Position numbers and translations under genes: made by a program. Under the pieces are notes generated by a model. That model did no database searches and had not been told where the DNA came from. It worked only from the letters and a program-made list of their open reading frames with translations. From positions 72,846,401 through 72,910,400 of the forward strand of contig JAKGHH010000001.1 in NCBI GenBank assembly GCA_022828595.1: a DNA stretch of 64,000 nucleotides, read 5' to 3'. Position 1 is the first letter of the stretch; each line of letters opens with the position of its first letter. This document shows, in pieces, positions 9,871 through 20,188 of this stretch. Origin of the DNA: Nelumbo lutea. Lineage: Eukaryota > Streptophyta > Magnoliopsida > Proteales > Nelumbonaceae.

Positions 9871-10304
9871 TTCTTTTTCTTTTTTGAACTGCGGGTGTAC
9901 TCTCCCGGGTCGTTGAGCTCGGGTTTTAGTAAAATTCATGTATCCAAACATTTTCTTCTAATGAAATATATAGTTTTTTGAGTACTCCTAAGTGGAAAAT
10001 TCTAAGTGTGAGTAAGCTCCGAGCTGGGCAATTTAATGTATAGGTTACCTGAATTGTCGAACTACCGAGCCGGCAATGAGTAAGGATAACCGAAAGTATA
10101 AATTATGTTGCTCCGGACTGCGCAAGTTACCACGAACTATTGAGTTATCGAGCTTGGTAACGAGTAAGGGTAACAGGGGTGGAATGGACACCGTAGGGTT
10201 TATACCCGAGCTGTCTTTTCCTTAGGTGTTAGAAATAGCTTACTTATGCCAGTGTGGTAACCAGGTTTTATGCAACACCTAGGTTTTCGTCAGTTCGGTG
10301 TTTT

Positions 10305-10520
10305 GTGGCCCTTAGGCTTTGGGAGGGACCCGTAGTCTGTTCCTGGACTTCACCCATGCCGTAGTGGCAACAAGGGGTCTTCTTATGGCCCTTAGGCTTT
10401 GGGAGGAACCTGTAGTTCGCTCTTGAATCTCACCCATGTCGAAGTGGCAACTGGGGTCTTCTTATGGCCCTTAGGCTTTGGGAGGGACCCGTAGTCCGCT
10501 CTTGAATTTTGTTGCTCCTT
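10305..10520. repeat. 79-bp tandem repeat between pol and aORF, element A
   Basis: TGGCCCTTAGGCTTTGGGAG recurs at 10305, 10385 and 10465, each followed by a shared block with GTAGTCCGCTC and CACCCATGCCG-type sequence. About 2.7 copies are present. The position, in the untranslated stretch between pol and the antisense gene, matches where tandem repeats are known in Tat elements. Confidence 0.85.
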
Positions 10521-10689
10521 AGGGACCTGTAAGGAACTAAATATCAGAGGACCTAGGGTGGCCAACCTAGTGACATCACTCTGATGGCTAAGTTAGTACT
10601 CTCATGGTAGGCTGTGAGCTAGAAAACACAATCTGAAAGTTAAAGCTTGCTTACATGTTTTTGGGGCTGATGCCTTTCCAGTTCGTAAT

Positions 10690-11720
10690 CAGAGGTAGTA
10701 TCGCCTTAGATTGCTGATGTTCCATGCCCGAGGTACTCGCTCTCCTTCTAGGGTTTCGATCTCATACGTACCTTTCCCAAGTATCCGCTTTACTCGATAG
10801 GGACCTTCCCAGTTTGGTCCGAGCTTACCTATGCCGGGCTCAGGTACCATAACTTTCTGGAGGACCAGGTCCCCTACATGGAAGTGCCGCTTCTTGACTC
10901 GGGCATTATAATATCAGGCTACTTTTTGCTGGTAGGCTATGGTTCAAATGTACACGAGATCCCGTGCTTCTTCTACCAGGTCAAGGTTGGTGCGGAGCTC
11001 ATCATTGTTTCCTTCATCGTTGTAGGCTTCTAGGCGTAGTGTAGGTACCTCAATCTCGGCTCGGATTACCGCTTCCGTGCCATAGGTGAGGTTGAAGGGG
11101 GTTTCTCTTGTGGCGGTCTTGATGGTAGTTCGGTAAGCCCATAGTACGCTGGGCAGCACTTCTATCCATAGCCCCTTAGCTCAGGATAAGCGAGCTTTCA
11201 GTTCGCGGAGTATGGCTCTGTTCGTGACTTCTGCCTACCCGTTTGCCTGAGGGTGTGCTACCGAAGTGAAGTTCTGTTGTATCCTCATTTCAGCACACCA
11301 GTCTAGAACTTGATATCTTCGAACTGCTTACCATTGTCAGAAATGAGCACTCAAGGTAGTCCGAAGCGGCATACTATGTTCTTCCAAAAGAAGTTCTGTA
11401 CGGTTCGAGTTGTGATTGTTGTTAGGGGTTCTGCTTCTACCCACTTTGTAAAGTAATCCACTGCTACTACTAAGAATTTCCTCTATCCTGTCGCTGGCAG
11501 GAATGGTTCAAGGATGTCGATCCCCCACTGTGCAAAGGGCCATAGGCTGGTGAGGTATTTCAGGTCGGCAATAGGTTAGTGATAGATGTTGGTGTACCTC
11601 TGACATTTGTCACATTTCTTGACGAGCTCGAGTGCGTCCGCCTTCATTGTGGGCCAATAGTATCCTTACAGTAGCACTTTCTGGGTGAGAGCCCTGCCCC
11701 CCAAGTGTCCACCACATAGG
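10690..11720 (-). pseudogene. Integrase of element A (broken)
   Basis: The minus strand gives integrase pieces in order. They are WGIDILEP with the first catalytic Asp, VLISDNGKQF with the second, TSVAHPQANG-stop-AEVTNRAIL with the catalytic Glu, then LPSVLWAYRTT and ETPFNLTYGTEAV (10944-11159). The three catalytic acids are all present. A TAG stop (11235-11237) replaces the usual Gln two codons before the catalytic Glu, and further frame breaks occur. A C-terminal GPF/SH3-like part continues toward 10690. Integrase would join the cDNA ends to host DNA; this copy cannot be made full length. Confidence 0.85.
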
Positions 11721-12024
11721 TCTTCATGGGTGTCGTGGAGGACGAACTTAGCCTCTGAATGTCGCAAACAACGCAAGTAGGGGAGTGTGTAGGATCTTCG
11801 GTATAATCGTTTGTCTATTATGACATACTTGGTTGCCTACCGTTCTACCCTTCTGGCTGCATTGTGATCTGTAGGTCGAGTTCCGTGAAGTAGGTAGCTC
11901 GCAAGTGGGTCAATCCAGCTCGACTCTGTTTGTGCAACGGGAGCGACCTCTTCTGCCCCTTGAGAATGCTGGGCCGAGGCAGGTTCTCTATGTGCACGGT
12001 CCTCATGTTGTTGCTGCTCGTGCT

Positions 12025-12405
12025 AGCTAATCGGGACAGGGCATCGGCCTTAGAGTTCTCGGACCTTGGTATTTGCTTGATGAAGTATGACTAGAATCTT
12101 TATAGAATTTCCTTGACCTTGGCTAAATAAGTAGCCATGGTGGGGTCGCGAGCTTCGTAATCGCAGGTAACCTGGTTGACCACGAGCTAGAAAGCACTAC
12201 AAATGATGATGTGCTTTGCTTGTACTTCTTTTGCCAATGTAAGCCCGGCTAGTAATGCCTCATACTCTGCCTCATTGTTGGATGCCGCGAATTCAAACTA
12301 AAGTGCATACTCTAGTTTCACCTCGCTTGGTCCATGTAGAACAGCACCGGCTCTGCTTCCTTGTTGATTGAGCGAGCCGTCTAGATGGAGGATCCAGGGC
12401 TCCTC
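12025..12405 (-). pseudogene. Archaeal-type RNase H (aRH) of element A, interrupted
   Basis: Downstream of the ordinary RNase H lies a second RNase H of the type found in Tat elements. It opens PWILHLDGSLNQQGSRAG (catalytic D in the LHLDGS strand). It then has ICSAF-stop-LVVNQVT (intact relatives read SDSQ here) and ends near an ADALSRL motif. The TAG at 12187-12189 stands in place of the Gln codon. The same codon is a stop in element B. Confidence 0.82.
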
Positions 12406-13690
12406 ATCCAAAGTTGGCCTTGCTTTGACTAGGATCGGTGTCGTATTGGTTGAAGTTATTTCTTTGTGTTCAAGCTTTGTCAGTTCGAGGGCCGCGGTGG
12501 TGAAGGTACATTTTGCTACAAAGTCGGCTAAGGCTTTGGCCTTAATCGCCATACAAGGTTTGTACTGGAGGTCGTATTCGCTGAGTTCGATGGCCCAATT
12601 CGTCAGTCTGCCAGATACCTTGGGCTTGAGCAAGACTTGCCTCAAAGGTTTGCTTGTGAGGACTATGTTAATGTGGGCTTGGAAATTCGGGCGAAGTTTC
12701 TGGGCCGCCGTGACCAGTGTGTACGCTAGCTTCTCGATCTCTGGGTACCTGGTTTCTGCATCCTGCAAAACTTTACTCACATAGTAGATAGGTTGTTGGA
12801 CACGACCTACTTCTTTTATCAGTATCGAGCTAACCACCTCATCACTAGCAGAGAGGTATAGCTTTAAAACGTCACCCTCCTCAGGTCAGGTCAGGATCGG
12901 GATACTAACTAGGTATTTCTTTAGCTCGTCGAAGGCGAGCTTCAACGAGCTGATACTCTTTAGTCCATTCGAAGTCTTTACTTTTCTTGACTGCCTTAAA
13001 AAAGGGTAGGCAGTGATCTGCTGACTTGGACATGAAGTGACTTAAGGCAGCCATGTGGCCATTAAGCCTTTGAACCTCTTTCAACTTGCGAGGTGGCTTC
13101 ATTTCTAGGATAGCCTTGATTTTTTCGGGGTTTGCCTTAATTCCACACCAGTTAAATATGTAACCCAAGAATTTGTCCGAGGTGACACCAAAGACACACT
13201 TACTAGGGTTCAACTTCATACTATAATTGTGCAAAATTTCAAAAACACACTGCAAATCACTTATTAAACAGTTCGAAAATTAGGTTTTGACAACCATGTC
13301 ATCTACATAGAACTCAACCTTATCGTCGATCAACAGCTCAAAAAGTTTGTTGACAAGTCTCTGAAAGGTTGCCCTTACATTTTTTAGTTCGAAGGGCATA
13401 ACCTTGTAACAGTACAGTCCTAGCTCGGTTACGAATGTTGCTTTTTCTTCGTCGGTAGGGTCCATCTTGATTTGGTTATAGCCCAAGTATGCATCCAGAA
13501 AACTCAGCAACTCGTGCCCTGAGGTCGCGTCCACTAGACGATCGATCTTAGGGAGAGGGAAACAATCCTTCGGGCAAGCTCGGTTCAAGTTGGTGTAATC
13601 GACGCACATGCGCCATTTACCGTTGGCCTTTTTTTACCAGAACGGGGTTAGCCACCCAGCTCGGGTAGTGGACCTCCTTGATGAAATCAG
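12406..13690 (-). pseudogene. Reverse transcriptase and RNase H of element A (frameshifted)
   Basis: RT motifs are MCVDYTNLNRACPKDCFPLP, the DAYLGYNQIKMD motif with the first catalytic Asp, LKNVRATFQRLVN and the catalytic YVDDMVVKT (13280-13609). The thumb and connection follow at 12905-13255 (KCVFGVTSDKFLGY). RNase H has YYVSKVLQDAETRYPEIEKL and ADFVAK. A seven-T run at 13629-13635 has one more T than element B. It shifts the frame right before MCVDYT and produces an immediate stop. A CAA-type codon after VKT is also a stop. YVDD itself is intact. Confidence 0.9.
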
Positions 13691-13727
13691 TTGCGAGGAG
13701 TTTCCCGACCTCCTAATCAACTCTCTT

Positions 13728-14598
13728 CTAGCGCTCTGGGGCCAGGTTCAACTGGTGAGTTATAACCTTAGCATCTATACCGGGCATTTCAGCCGTGGAC
13801 CAGACAAACACATCTAAATTTTTAAGTAAGAAACTTACCAGTTGAGAGCGGAGAGGCTCTTCGATCGAGGCTCCAATTTGGAGAGTTCTGGTTGGATCTT
13901 CTGCCAAGGTTGGGATGTGGATCGTTCCTTCAGTTGGCGTAGCTTGCTCCTCGAAGTACTCCATAGGTCGTTCTAACTTGAGGTCATCTGCCAGCTTGGC
14001 CTTCCCTTTCAGAGCGGCAACGTAACACTTCCGGGACTCGAGCTGGTCGCCCCAAGCCACCCCTACCCCAAAGTCAGTGGGGGACTTTATGGCCAGATGG
14101 TAAGTAGATACCACAGCGCGAAGCGCGTGAGCGATGGCCCATCCCACGATGGCATTGTACGGGGAAGGCATTGCGACTACTAGGAAGGTATGTTCAAACC
14201 TCACGATGTTGGGCCATGTGTCGACCTCCACGGGTAAAGAAATTCACCCGAAGGGGCCTGACTTCTTCTTCATTGAAACCCACTAGAGGAGTGCTGGTGG
14301 GCTGGAGGTCACTTTCCCGGAGTTGTAGCTTGTCAAAGGTGCCTTTGAACAGGACATCAGCCAAACTCCCTGAATCTACCAGGATGGGCCTGACTTCGAA
14401 GTCATTGATCTTCATTCTTATGACCAGTGCGTCGTCGTGTGGGTACTGGAACCTGCGTGCATCGTCTTCGGTGAAGAATATAGAGTCCTCAGGTCGCGGC
14501 CGCTTTGGAGGGTTCTGCTCTTCACACTCTAACTCGCGAGCTGAAGTCTTTCCCGCCGCTGTGGAACAACCCACGATGACCGACCCACCTGTGATCAT
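13728..14598 (-). pseudogene. Aspartic protease region of element A
   Basis: The minus strand reads MITGGSVIVGC, then ILVDSGSLADVLF, the D-S-G active-site motif of retropepsin-like proteases. SPYNAIVGWAIAHALRAVVS follows in another frame (13728-14231). In relatives this last motif reads YNAILGRP..ALRAV.S. A frame change near 14231 divides the domain. The protease would process the gag-pol polyprotein. Confidence 0.85.
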
Positions 14599-14682
14599 GC
14601 TGATTATCCCGCGAACTGGTCTTTCTTCGGGTAGCTGCCTCTATTCACTCGGCCTGTCGCTGGACTCGGGAGTGTCTTTCTT

Positions 14683-16476
14683 CTACTCCCCTCGCTGGTC
14701 TATCTGGCCTTTGCTGCTTCTTTGTACAAAATTTCTCAGGTACCTACGACGGATGAGCTCTTCAATCTCGTAGCGGAGGTTTTTACAGTTTTCGGTGCTA
14801 TGTCTGTGGTCTCTGTGAAAATGACAATATACATTTTTATTTCCATGGGTCGGGTCACTTCTCAACCGGGGTGGCCACTTCATAAAGGAAGCGTCCTTGA
14901 TTGCCATGAGAATTTCCCCCCGCTTTGCGTTGAGGGGTGTGAAGCTCATTCTTTCAACCAGGGGAGCTCGGGAATGAAAATCCGACCTGTTCCCTCCCCT
15001 GGTGGGGGACTTGCTTTTCTTTCTCTTACCGCCACTGTTGTTCGAGCTGTGGTCCTCCCTCTTTCTTTTGTTTGCTGGGGCTTCAGTCCGTTGGTTCATC
15101 TCTTCCTCGGTTCTGATGAATTGATCGACGAGTTTCAAGAATTCTGTGATGTCTTTGGGTTTGTTCGCCACAACATGCCACTTGAATTCTCGGTGAATGA
15201 TCCCCTTTTTTGCTGCCGTTAGTCTCACGGTCGGGTTTAAGTCTGAGATTATTAGGCAGGTGTCGTTGAAGCGATTGATGTAGATTTAGATCGACTCTCC
15301 TTCTCTCTGGACTATACTGAGAAGGCTTTCTTGTGACCTCGGGCACTTCTTTCTAGTGATGAAGTGCGAGGTGAACAATTGTACGAGCTGCACCCAACTT
15401 TTAACTGTCCTGGGTGCAATGTTTCTATACCAAGTGCGGGCTACCCCTTTGAAAGTTGTGGAGAAGGCGACACACATGCAGACTTCACCAGCCCCAGCGA
15501 GATGCATTTGGGACTGAAAGGAATCTACGTGGTCGTTTGGGTCGAAAGACCCGTCATACTTGTCTAGGGGGGGACCTTGAAGTTCGTTGGCATCGAGGAG
15601 GCCAGGAGCTCGGGGGATAGCGGATAGGGTACTGAGAGGAGGGGGGCAGTTTTTGTGATTCTTGAGCTTACCTCCGTTTTACCTTTAAGTTGCTCGGGTC
15701 GGCTAGGTCGCGGGGGCTGGCCTAGATTTACCACCTGGGGTGCTCCAGCATGCCTCCTTGGCCGCTGTTCGATTAGTTCCACAGCGGTGCTGCTGACCTC
15801 CACACTGTCAGATGGTGCTTTGGTCGGGTGTGATTCGAACTGCCGGCTACTACGAACTGAAACGTCTTGCCTGGAGTACTCTGCTAAGACCTCGAACTGG
15901 TTTCTTGTGAGAGTGCCTTTGGGTCACGAAGGGCAAGGTGAACTGATTCTGGTGGGCCGAGTATCTTTTGACTTCCTTACTTGTTGAGAAGTGGGGGGAC
16001 TTGTCTTTCTCTCCTGCTGCGAGATGAGACCTGGGAGGTTTCTACCTGGCCAGGATGGTTGCTTTGGTGGCGGGGTTTGCTCGGGGTGATTGGACACTAG
16101 GGAGGGGTAGGTTGTTGGTTCTACTGCAGCGGCGAGAACTGCTACTGGTATATGTGGTTCAGAAATTGTTGTTTGTATTGTTGGAACTGCTAGACCTGCT
16201 GCATTGGGCTTGAATAGCCCGTATACAGTATACCAGGTCATTTAGTTGGTTTTGCCCTACTCCAGGGGGGACTAAGGGCGATTCAACGGGGGTTTCCCCT
16301 ACCATAGGGGGAAGTGGGGCGTTCTTAGGCTCAATTGGTTGAAGTACAGCGGGTGTTGGAATTCCGCTCGCAAGGAGCGGTACGTCGAACTGGCCTATGC
16401 AGGCAGTCGAGAACCAGGGTTGCCCCCCGGAGGCATTTGCTTCTTTGTGCTGTCTGGCGTTGCTGGAAGAAGCCAT
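14683..16476 (-). pseudogene. gag of element A (broken)
   Basis: The start MASSSNARQHKEANASGG at 16476 is conserved with element B. Successive pieces in different frames are a Pro/Gln-rich N-terminus (15924-16476) and the retrotransposon gag core FKGVARTWYRNI and LFTSHFITRKKCPRSQESLL (15286-15507). Next come WHVVANKPKDITEFLKLVDQ, a basic KRKKSKSPTRGG stretch and a zinc-knuckle-like YCHFHRDHRHSTENC (14683-15228). Gag would form the virus-like particle and bind RNA. At least three frame breaks separate the pieces. Confidence 0.85.
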
Positions 16477-16530
16477 AGGTTTGGTTTTGAGTTTCTGAAA
16501 TGGAGATAAAAAGGCTTTTAGTAACAATGA

Positions 16531-16550
16531 TTCCCATAGACGGCACCAAT
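16531..16550 (-). promoter_or_regulatory. Primer-binding site of element A
   Basis: The minus strand next to the 5' LTR reads ATTGGTGCCGTCTATGGGAA. The core TGGTGCCGTC begins two bases after the LTR end, as expected for a tRNA 3'-end complement. Which tRNA is used is not asserted. Confidence 0.8.
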
Positions 16551-17447
16551 TGATGTGGCGTAATCCAGCAGCTCCCTACTGAATACGATCTGGCTACCAA
16601 CAACGGTGAAAATTGGGTTTCCTGAAAGAGATGAGTTAGAGATCCCAGGGTGGCTCGCCCGGCGAGGATACTTCGATGGCTAAGTTAGGGCATAGTAGTA
16701 GTGGAGAGAGCTTGATGATGATAGTAGTGAGAGAGCTAGAGAGCTAGAGATTACACACACAACAATAAGAATAGAACATACCTTGCCCCCCCCGGGGAGG
16801 GGGGGGAGTTGATATACTAGGGTCCATGCGGGTTGGCGGAATAGCTACTGGATCCCAGTTGTGATGGGACTTCCTTGCGTGTTAGGTGGATGAAATGCCG
16901 TCCAACGGTAATACTTTCATGCGCTGTCAAACAGTAACACTATCACACGCCGTCAAACGGTAATATTGTCCCTTCATCTCAGAACCGGGGAGTTGGTGAA
17001 CTAATGTGATCGTTACGAGGTATGGCCCTGTAAGATACAGAGTACTGTGGTGTGCTTCTCGAGGTTGCCATTCGGAGGTCTGAACAGTAGGCAAGTTGCC
17101 TGTAGGATATTGAGCTGTTCGATGGCGGGTTGACTGGTGGCGAGCTCCTCGAGCTTGCACCCCTTAGGTATGCCTTGACACGAATGCTGAAGTGCCCTTG
17201 GACCGAGGTGATTCATTGGTTCGGGCATGATTTATAACGAACTTGGTGTCGCTTGTCGCGATCTGGTTTCGAAACGACCTTAACTCGAAGTGGCTTTAGT
17301 TCGGGGTTAGCAAGCTGGTTCGTGCTGAACTGTCACTTGGGGTGAGTCATGTCCACGTGTCGATCCGACCATGTTGAGTTGTTGCTTATGCGGAGTCATG
17401 TCCACGTGTCCCTTTGTGAGAAGGTCGGGCCAAATTCTCCTTCATCA
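16551..17447 (-). repeat. 5' LTR of element A
   Basis: It begins TGATGTGGCGTAATCCAG and ends CCTTCATCA, 897 bases. It is the 5' LTR for the minus-strand coding region and abuts the primer-binding site. Confidence 0.95.
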
Positions 17448-17452
17448 CATAG

Positions 17453-18308
17453 TAATGCTTTGAAAACCGGACTGGCCAAGTGGCCATGTCGATCAAGTAA
17501 GACTTAAGAAAGTTGCCAGACTTCACTTATATACCATTTCATAACTACCAAAAACCTCTCTCAAAATAGTGAATCAGAAAGCGGAACTCCTGTTTCCTAG
17601 AAATTTTCGGGCCCGGCCCAGTAAAATTTATATATATATATATATATCATAGGCCCAGAAATGGGCCGCCCAGCCCAGCCTATAATAACCCCTAACAGTC
17701 ATCTATTCGGATCAACCTTGGCTTACAAAAGGCCGAATTTAGTTAATTTATTTTTTAAATTCTAAGTACATTGCATCTGATTCTGGTGCACATGCTTTCT
17801 GCTTATATTGAGAAACCAAGACACCCATCGGAAAAAGAAGGCATGGGAATAGACTAGTTAGAAGATGTGGCAGCAGGAATAGTTTGAATCTATCTAAACA
17901 AGTCAAAATGACAGCTCAATTATATTTAAATGTTTGCTTATTATTCACACATACTTTTCCTTTTATTTTTACTGTTTCTTTCTTAAAAAAGCTTCTGTAC
18001 CTGATCCATGCATGTTCAATGTTTCTGCTTCCCTCCAAATGTGGGTCTTCATGGTCGAAAGTGATATATGACGAACACAAGATACATATACAGGACATTG
18101 CTCTGCTCTATCTAATGATAAAATCTCAGGCCGAACAAGCCAGAACATAGGTTTGAGCTAAAGAGCGGCCATGTTAGGTTTATATCCAGTCCACCATTCA
18201 CTAAATCCCATATAGTTGGGGCCAACATTGAATAATGACATTTTATTTTTATTTATATTTATAAGATAAGTATTTTGAGATGATAAATAAGATAGAGAAA
18301 TGCATTAA
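17453..18308. other. Intergenic, with AT microsatellite and dispersed-repeat motif
   Basis: It holds a (TA)n run at 17629-17647. At about 18195-18235 is AAATCCCATATAGTTGGGG, a motif resembling the widespread plant repeat that reads CCC..A.TTGGGGTCGGCTA. No gene is seen; the ORF at 17884-18150 has no recognisable feature. Confidence 0.5.
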
Positions 18309-18507
18309 AGGCCTGTTTGGTTCAAACAATAATAGGAATAAAAATTAGAATTAACAAGAATGAGAAGGAAGGAATAGGTCAAATGGAAAAATGCATTTCA
18401 ATAAGAATGAGAATGAGATTCCAATTCTATCCAATCAAACATTTAAAATGGAATAACCCATTCCAATTTCAATTCCAAACCCTATTCCTCTGAGCCAAAC
18501 GGGGCTT
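18309..18507. mobile_element. MITE with GTTTGG-type inverted ends
   Basis: The left end GGCCTGTTTGGTTCA is mirrored by the right end, which reads AAGCCCCGTTTGGCTCA from the other strand. The interior is rich in GGAATAGG and GAATGAGAATG motifs. Related sequences lie at 50465-50702 and 59690-59873. Confidence 0.6.
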
Positions 18508-18767
18508 AAATTCTTTGGATAAGATACCGACCTTACATCCTAAAAGAAGGAAAAAGATAAGGTATCAATCAAATCTTTAACGTGTTATCAAAGTAATAGA
18601 ATTGGATGATATACGCTATTTGAATTATATTTACTTTATATTATCATGGTAACAAGACTAAAACTTGGGGTGTAAAGGATTGGTCGCCATAACTCGACGA
18701 CTCCATTATTTGGGAACGGTTCCTTGAAATGCAATCCTATTAAACGGCGAATTTCGCTATTTTGAGC

Positions 18768-19100
18768 AGATTTGAAAGGGCATATTCATTCATTTTAAAT
18801 ACCATAAAATTTTAAATTTATCAATACTATCATCACCAATACGTTCTACGGAAAAGTACAGGCAGGCCAAATGCATATATCTGAATTTCACCGCAGAACT
18901 ATACATATTTAAAATGTCAAAAATTCTTACTCTATACACCAATGGCCACCCATGATTTGACATCAATTCCGAGGTGATCTGACTTCCAGATTTGAAAGGG
19001 CATATTCATTCATTTTAAATACCATAAAATTTTAAATTTATCAATACTATCATCACCAATACGTTCTATGGAAAAGTACAAGCAGGCCAAATGCATATTA
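18768..19100. repeat. Direct duplication (about 110 bp, 220-bp spacing) abutting an LTR
   Basis: AGATTTGAAAGGGCATATTC and the following 90 bases occur at 18768-18877 and again at 18988-19098 with only a few differences. The second copy is bounded on its left by GAGGTGATCTGACTTCCAG (18971-18989), which matches an internal piece of the element B LTR, and on its right by the LTR itself. Confidence 0.85.
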
Positions 19101-19104
19101 TCAT

Positions 19105-19772
19105 GCTAGAGGTGATCTGGCTTCCAGACAGACGACGGACTGAACCTGCAAGGATATTAGAGAACCTGGGGATGCTAACTCGATGAGGTCACTCCGATGC
19201 TTAAGTCAATAGGCTAGTAGCGAGCTGAAATTGCTTTGAAAGTAGAGAGCTTGAGAGCAGGAAAATCATGCATACCTTGCACCCCCGGGGGGTGGAGCCC
19301 TTATGTAATGGAGTCCTCGCAGGTTTCACGGAGTGGTTCCGAGATCCTTGTCACGATGAGATCCGCTTCCGCGTTAATAGGGGATAATTGATAGGGTTTA
19401 TCGAGTCCGCCCGAATCGGTCGGGGGAGATAATGCTGGCTATTACGCAGCGTGATCCCGTGAAGTTCGGGAATTGCCAGAGGGATTTTCGGGATCACCAC
19501 GTAGTGGCGTGATGGTATCCCCAGACTAATGTCTTTAAGTCCCAAACTGGGTTGATGCCGGAGTGCCTTGGCATCAGGCTGTTCTTGTTTTCAATTTGGT
19601 ACCGAGTCAATCTCGTCTCGAGGTGAGCTTGTTCCAAGGTCAATTTAGCTCAGGGTGGTTGGGCACCCGAGCTTGATCTGTTGTGGACTTGTTAAGCTGA
19701 GTTGTCATCTTTTGATCAGGTTGTGTCCATGTGCTCCCCTGTTACAAGGTCGGGCCAAATCACCCTTCATCA
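19105..19772 (-). repeat. 3' LTR of element B, 5' edge truncated
   Basis: It starts TGCTAGAGGTGATCTGG, equivalent to position 27 of the other LTR, and ends TTCATCA. The missing 26 bases coincide with the junction to the duplicated 110-bp sequence. Confidence 0.88.
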
Positions 19773-19796
19773 ATTGCCCCCCATTCCCCGAGCTAG
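19773..19796 (-). promoter_or_regulatory. Polypurine tract of element B
   Basis: The minus strand reads CGGGGAATGGGGGGCAAT directly next to the 3' LTR, corresponding in place and sequence to that of element A. Confidence 0.75.
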
Positions 19797-20024
19797 GGGT
19801 CCAGAGCTGGTGCGGGGAGTTCACGATGTGACAAGTGGATTTGGCTCGAGGTCCAGGCCGCTTTGTCGGATGAATTGTTGGTCGAACCAGTTCAGCTACT
19901 CGGCTTAACCAATGATAACCCGCGTGGATGTCATGCGATCTACAAACTCCGTGGATGTCAAAAAGCGTGCTAAATTGATTTTAACCTCAGGGGTCGCACA
20001 ATCGGGGGACTCGAGTACAGTGGC

Positions 20025-20032
20025 TATAAATA
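20025..20032 (+). promoter_or_regulatory. TATA box of the antisense gene, element B
   Basis: TATAAATA in the context GGCTATAAATAGGGGGAC lies 164 bases before the antisense ATG. Context and spacing agree with element A. Confidence 0.75.
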
Positions 20033-20188
20033 GGGGGACTTGGGACTCATTTTCTTCGCCATAAGTTCATTAGCCTCCGGTCTGAGGTCGCGTTCAAGGT
20101 CCTTAGCTTGGGTCTTCCAGTTTGTTGTTTCTTCTCGATTCGGTCTTTCTCCTTGGTGAGTCTTCCCTAACTCTTCTTTGTCTTTTTC

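Larger units (their letters stand above)
6658..17452 (-). mobile_element. Element A: full-length Tat-lineage Ty3/gypsy LTR retrotransposon
   Basis: Two direct LTRs (6663-7562 and 16551-17447) both begin TGATGTGGCG and end CCTTCATCA. They enclose a gag-PR-RT-RH-aRH-INT coding region on the minus strand. Flanking 5-bp repeats are CACAG (6658-6662) and CATAG (17448-17452), one base different, consistent with one insertion and later mutation. Reverse transcription signals are in place: a primer-binding site next to the right LTR and a polypurine tract next to the left LTR. An antisense gene on the plus strand and a second, archaeal-type RNase H mark the Tat lineage. By eye the LTRs differ at roughly a tenth of positions in their first 240 bases, so the insertion is old. 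All ORFs carry stops or frameshifts; the element cannot be autonomous. Confidence 0.95.

Noticed and set aside
12368..12784. Plus-strand ORFs opposite RT, RNase H and protease (also 14171-14773, 24440-24775, 26576-27058)
   Set aside because: These are shadow frames of the minus-strand pol and gag genes.
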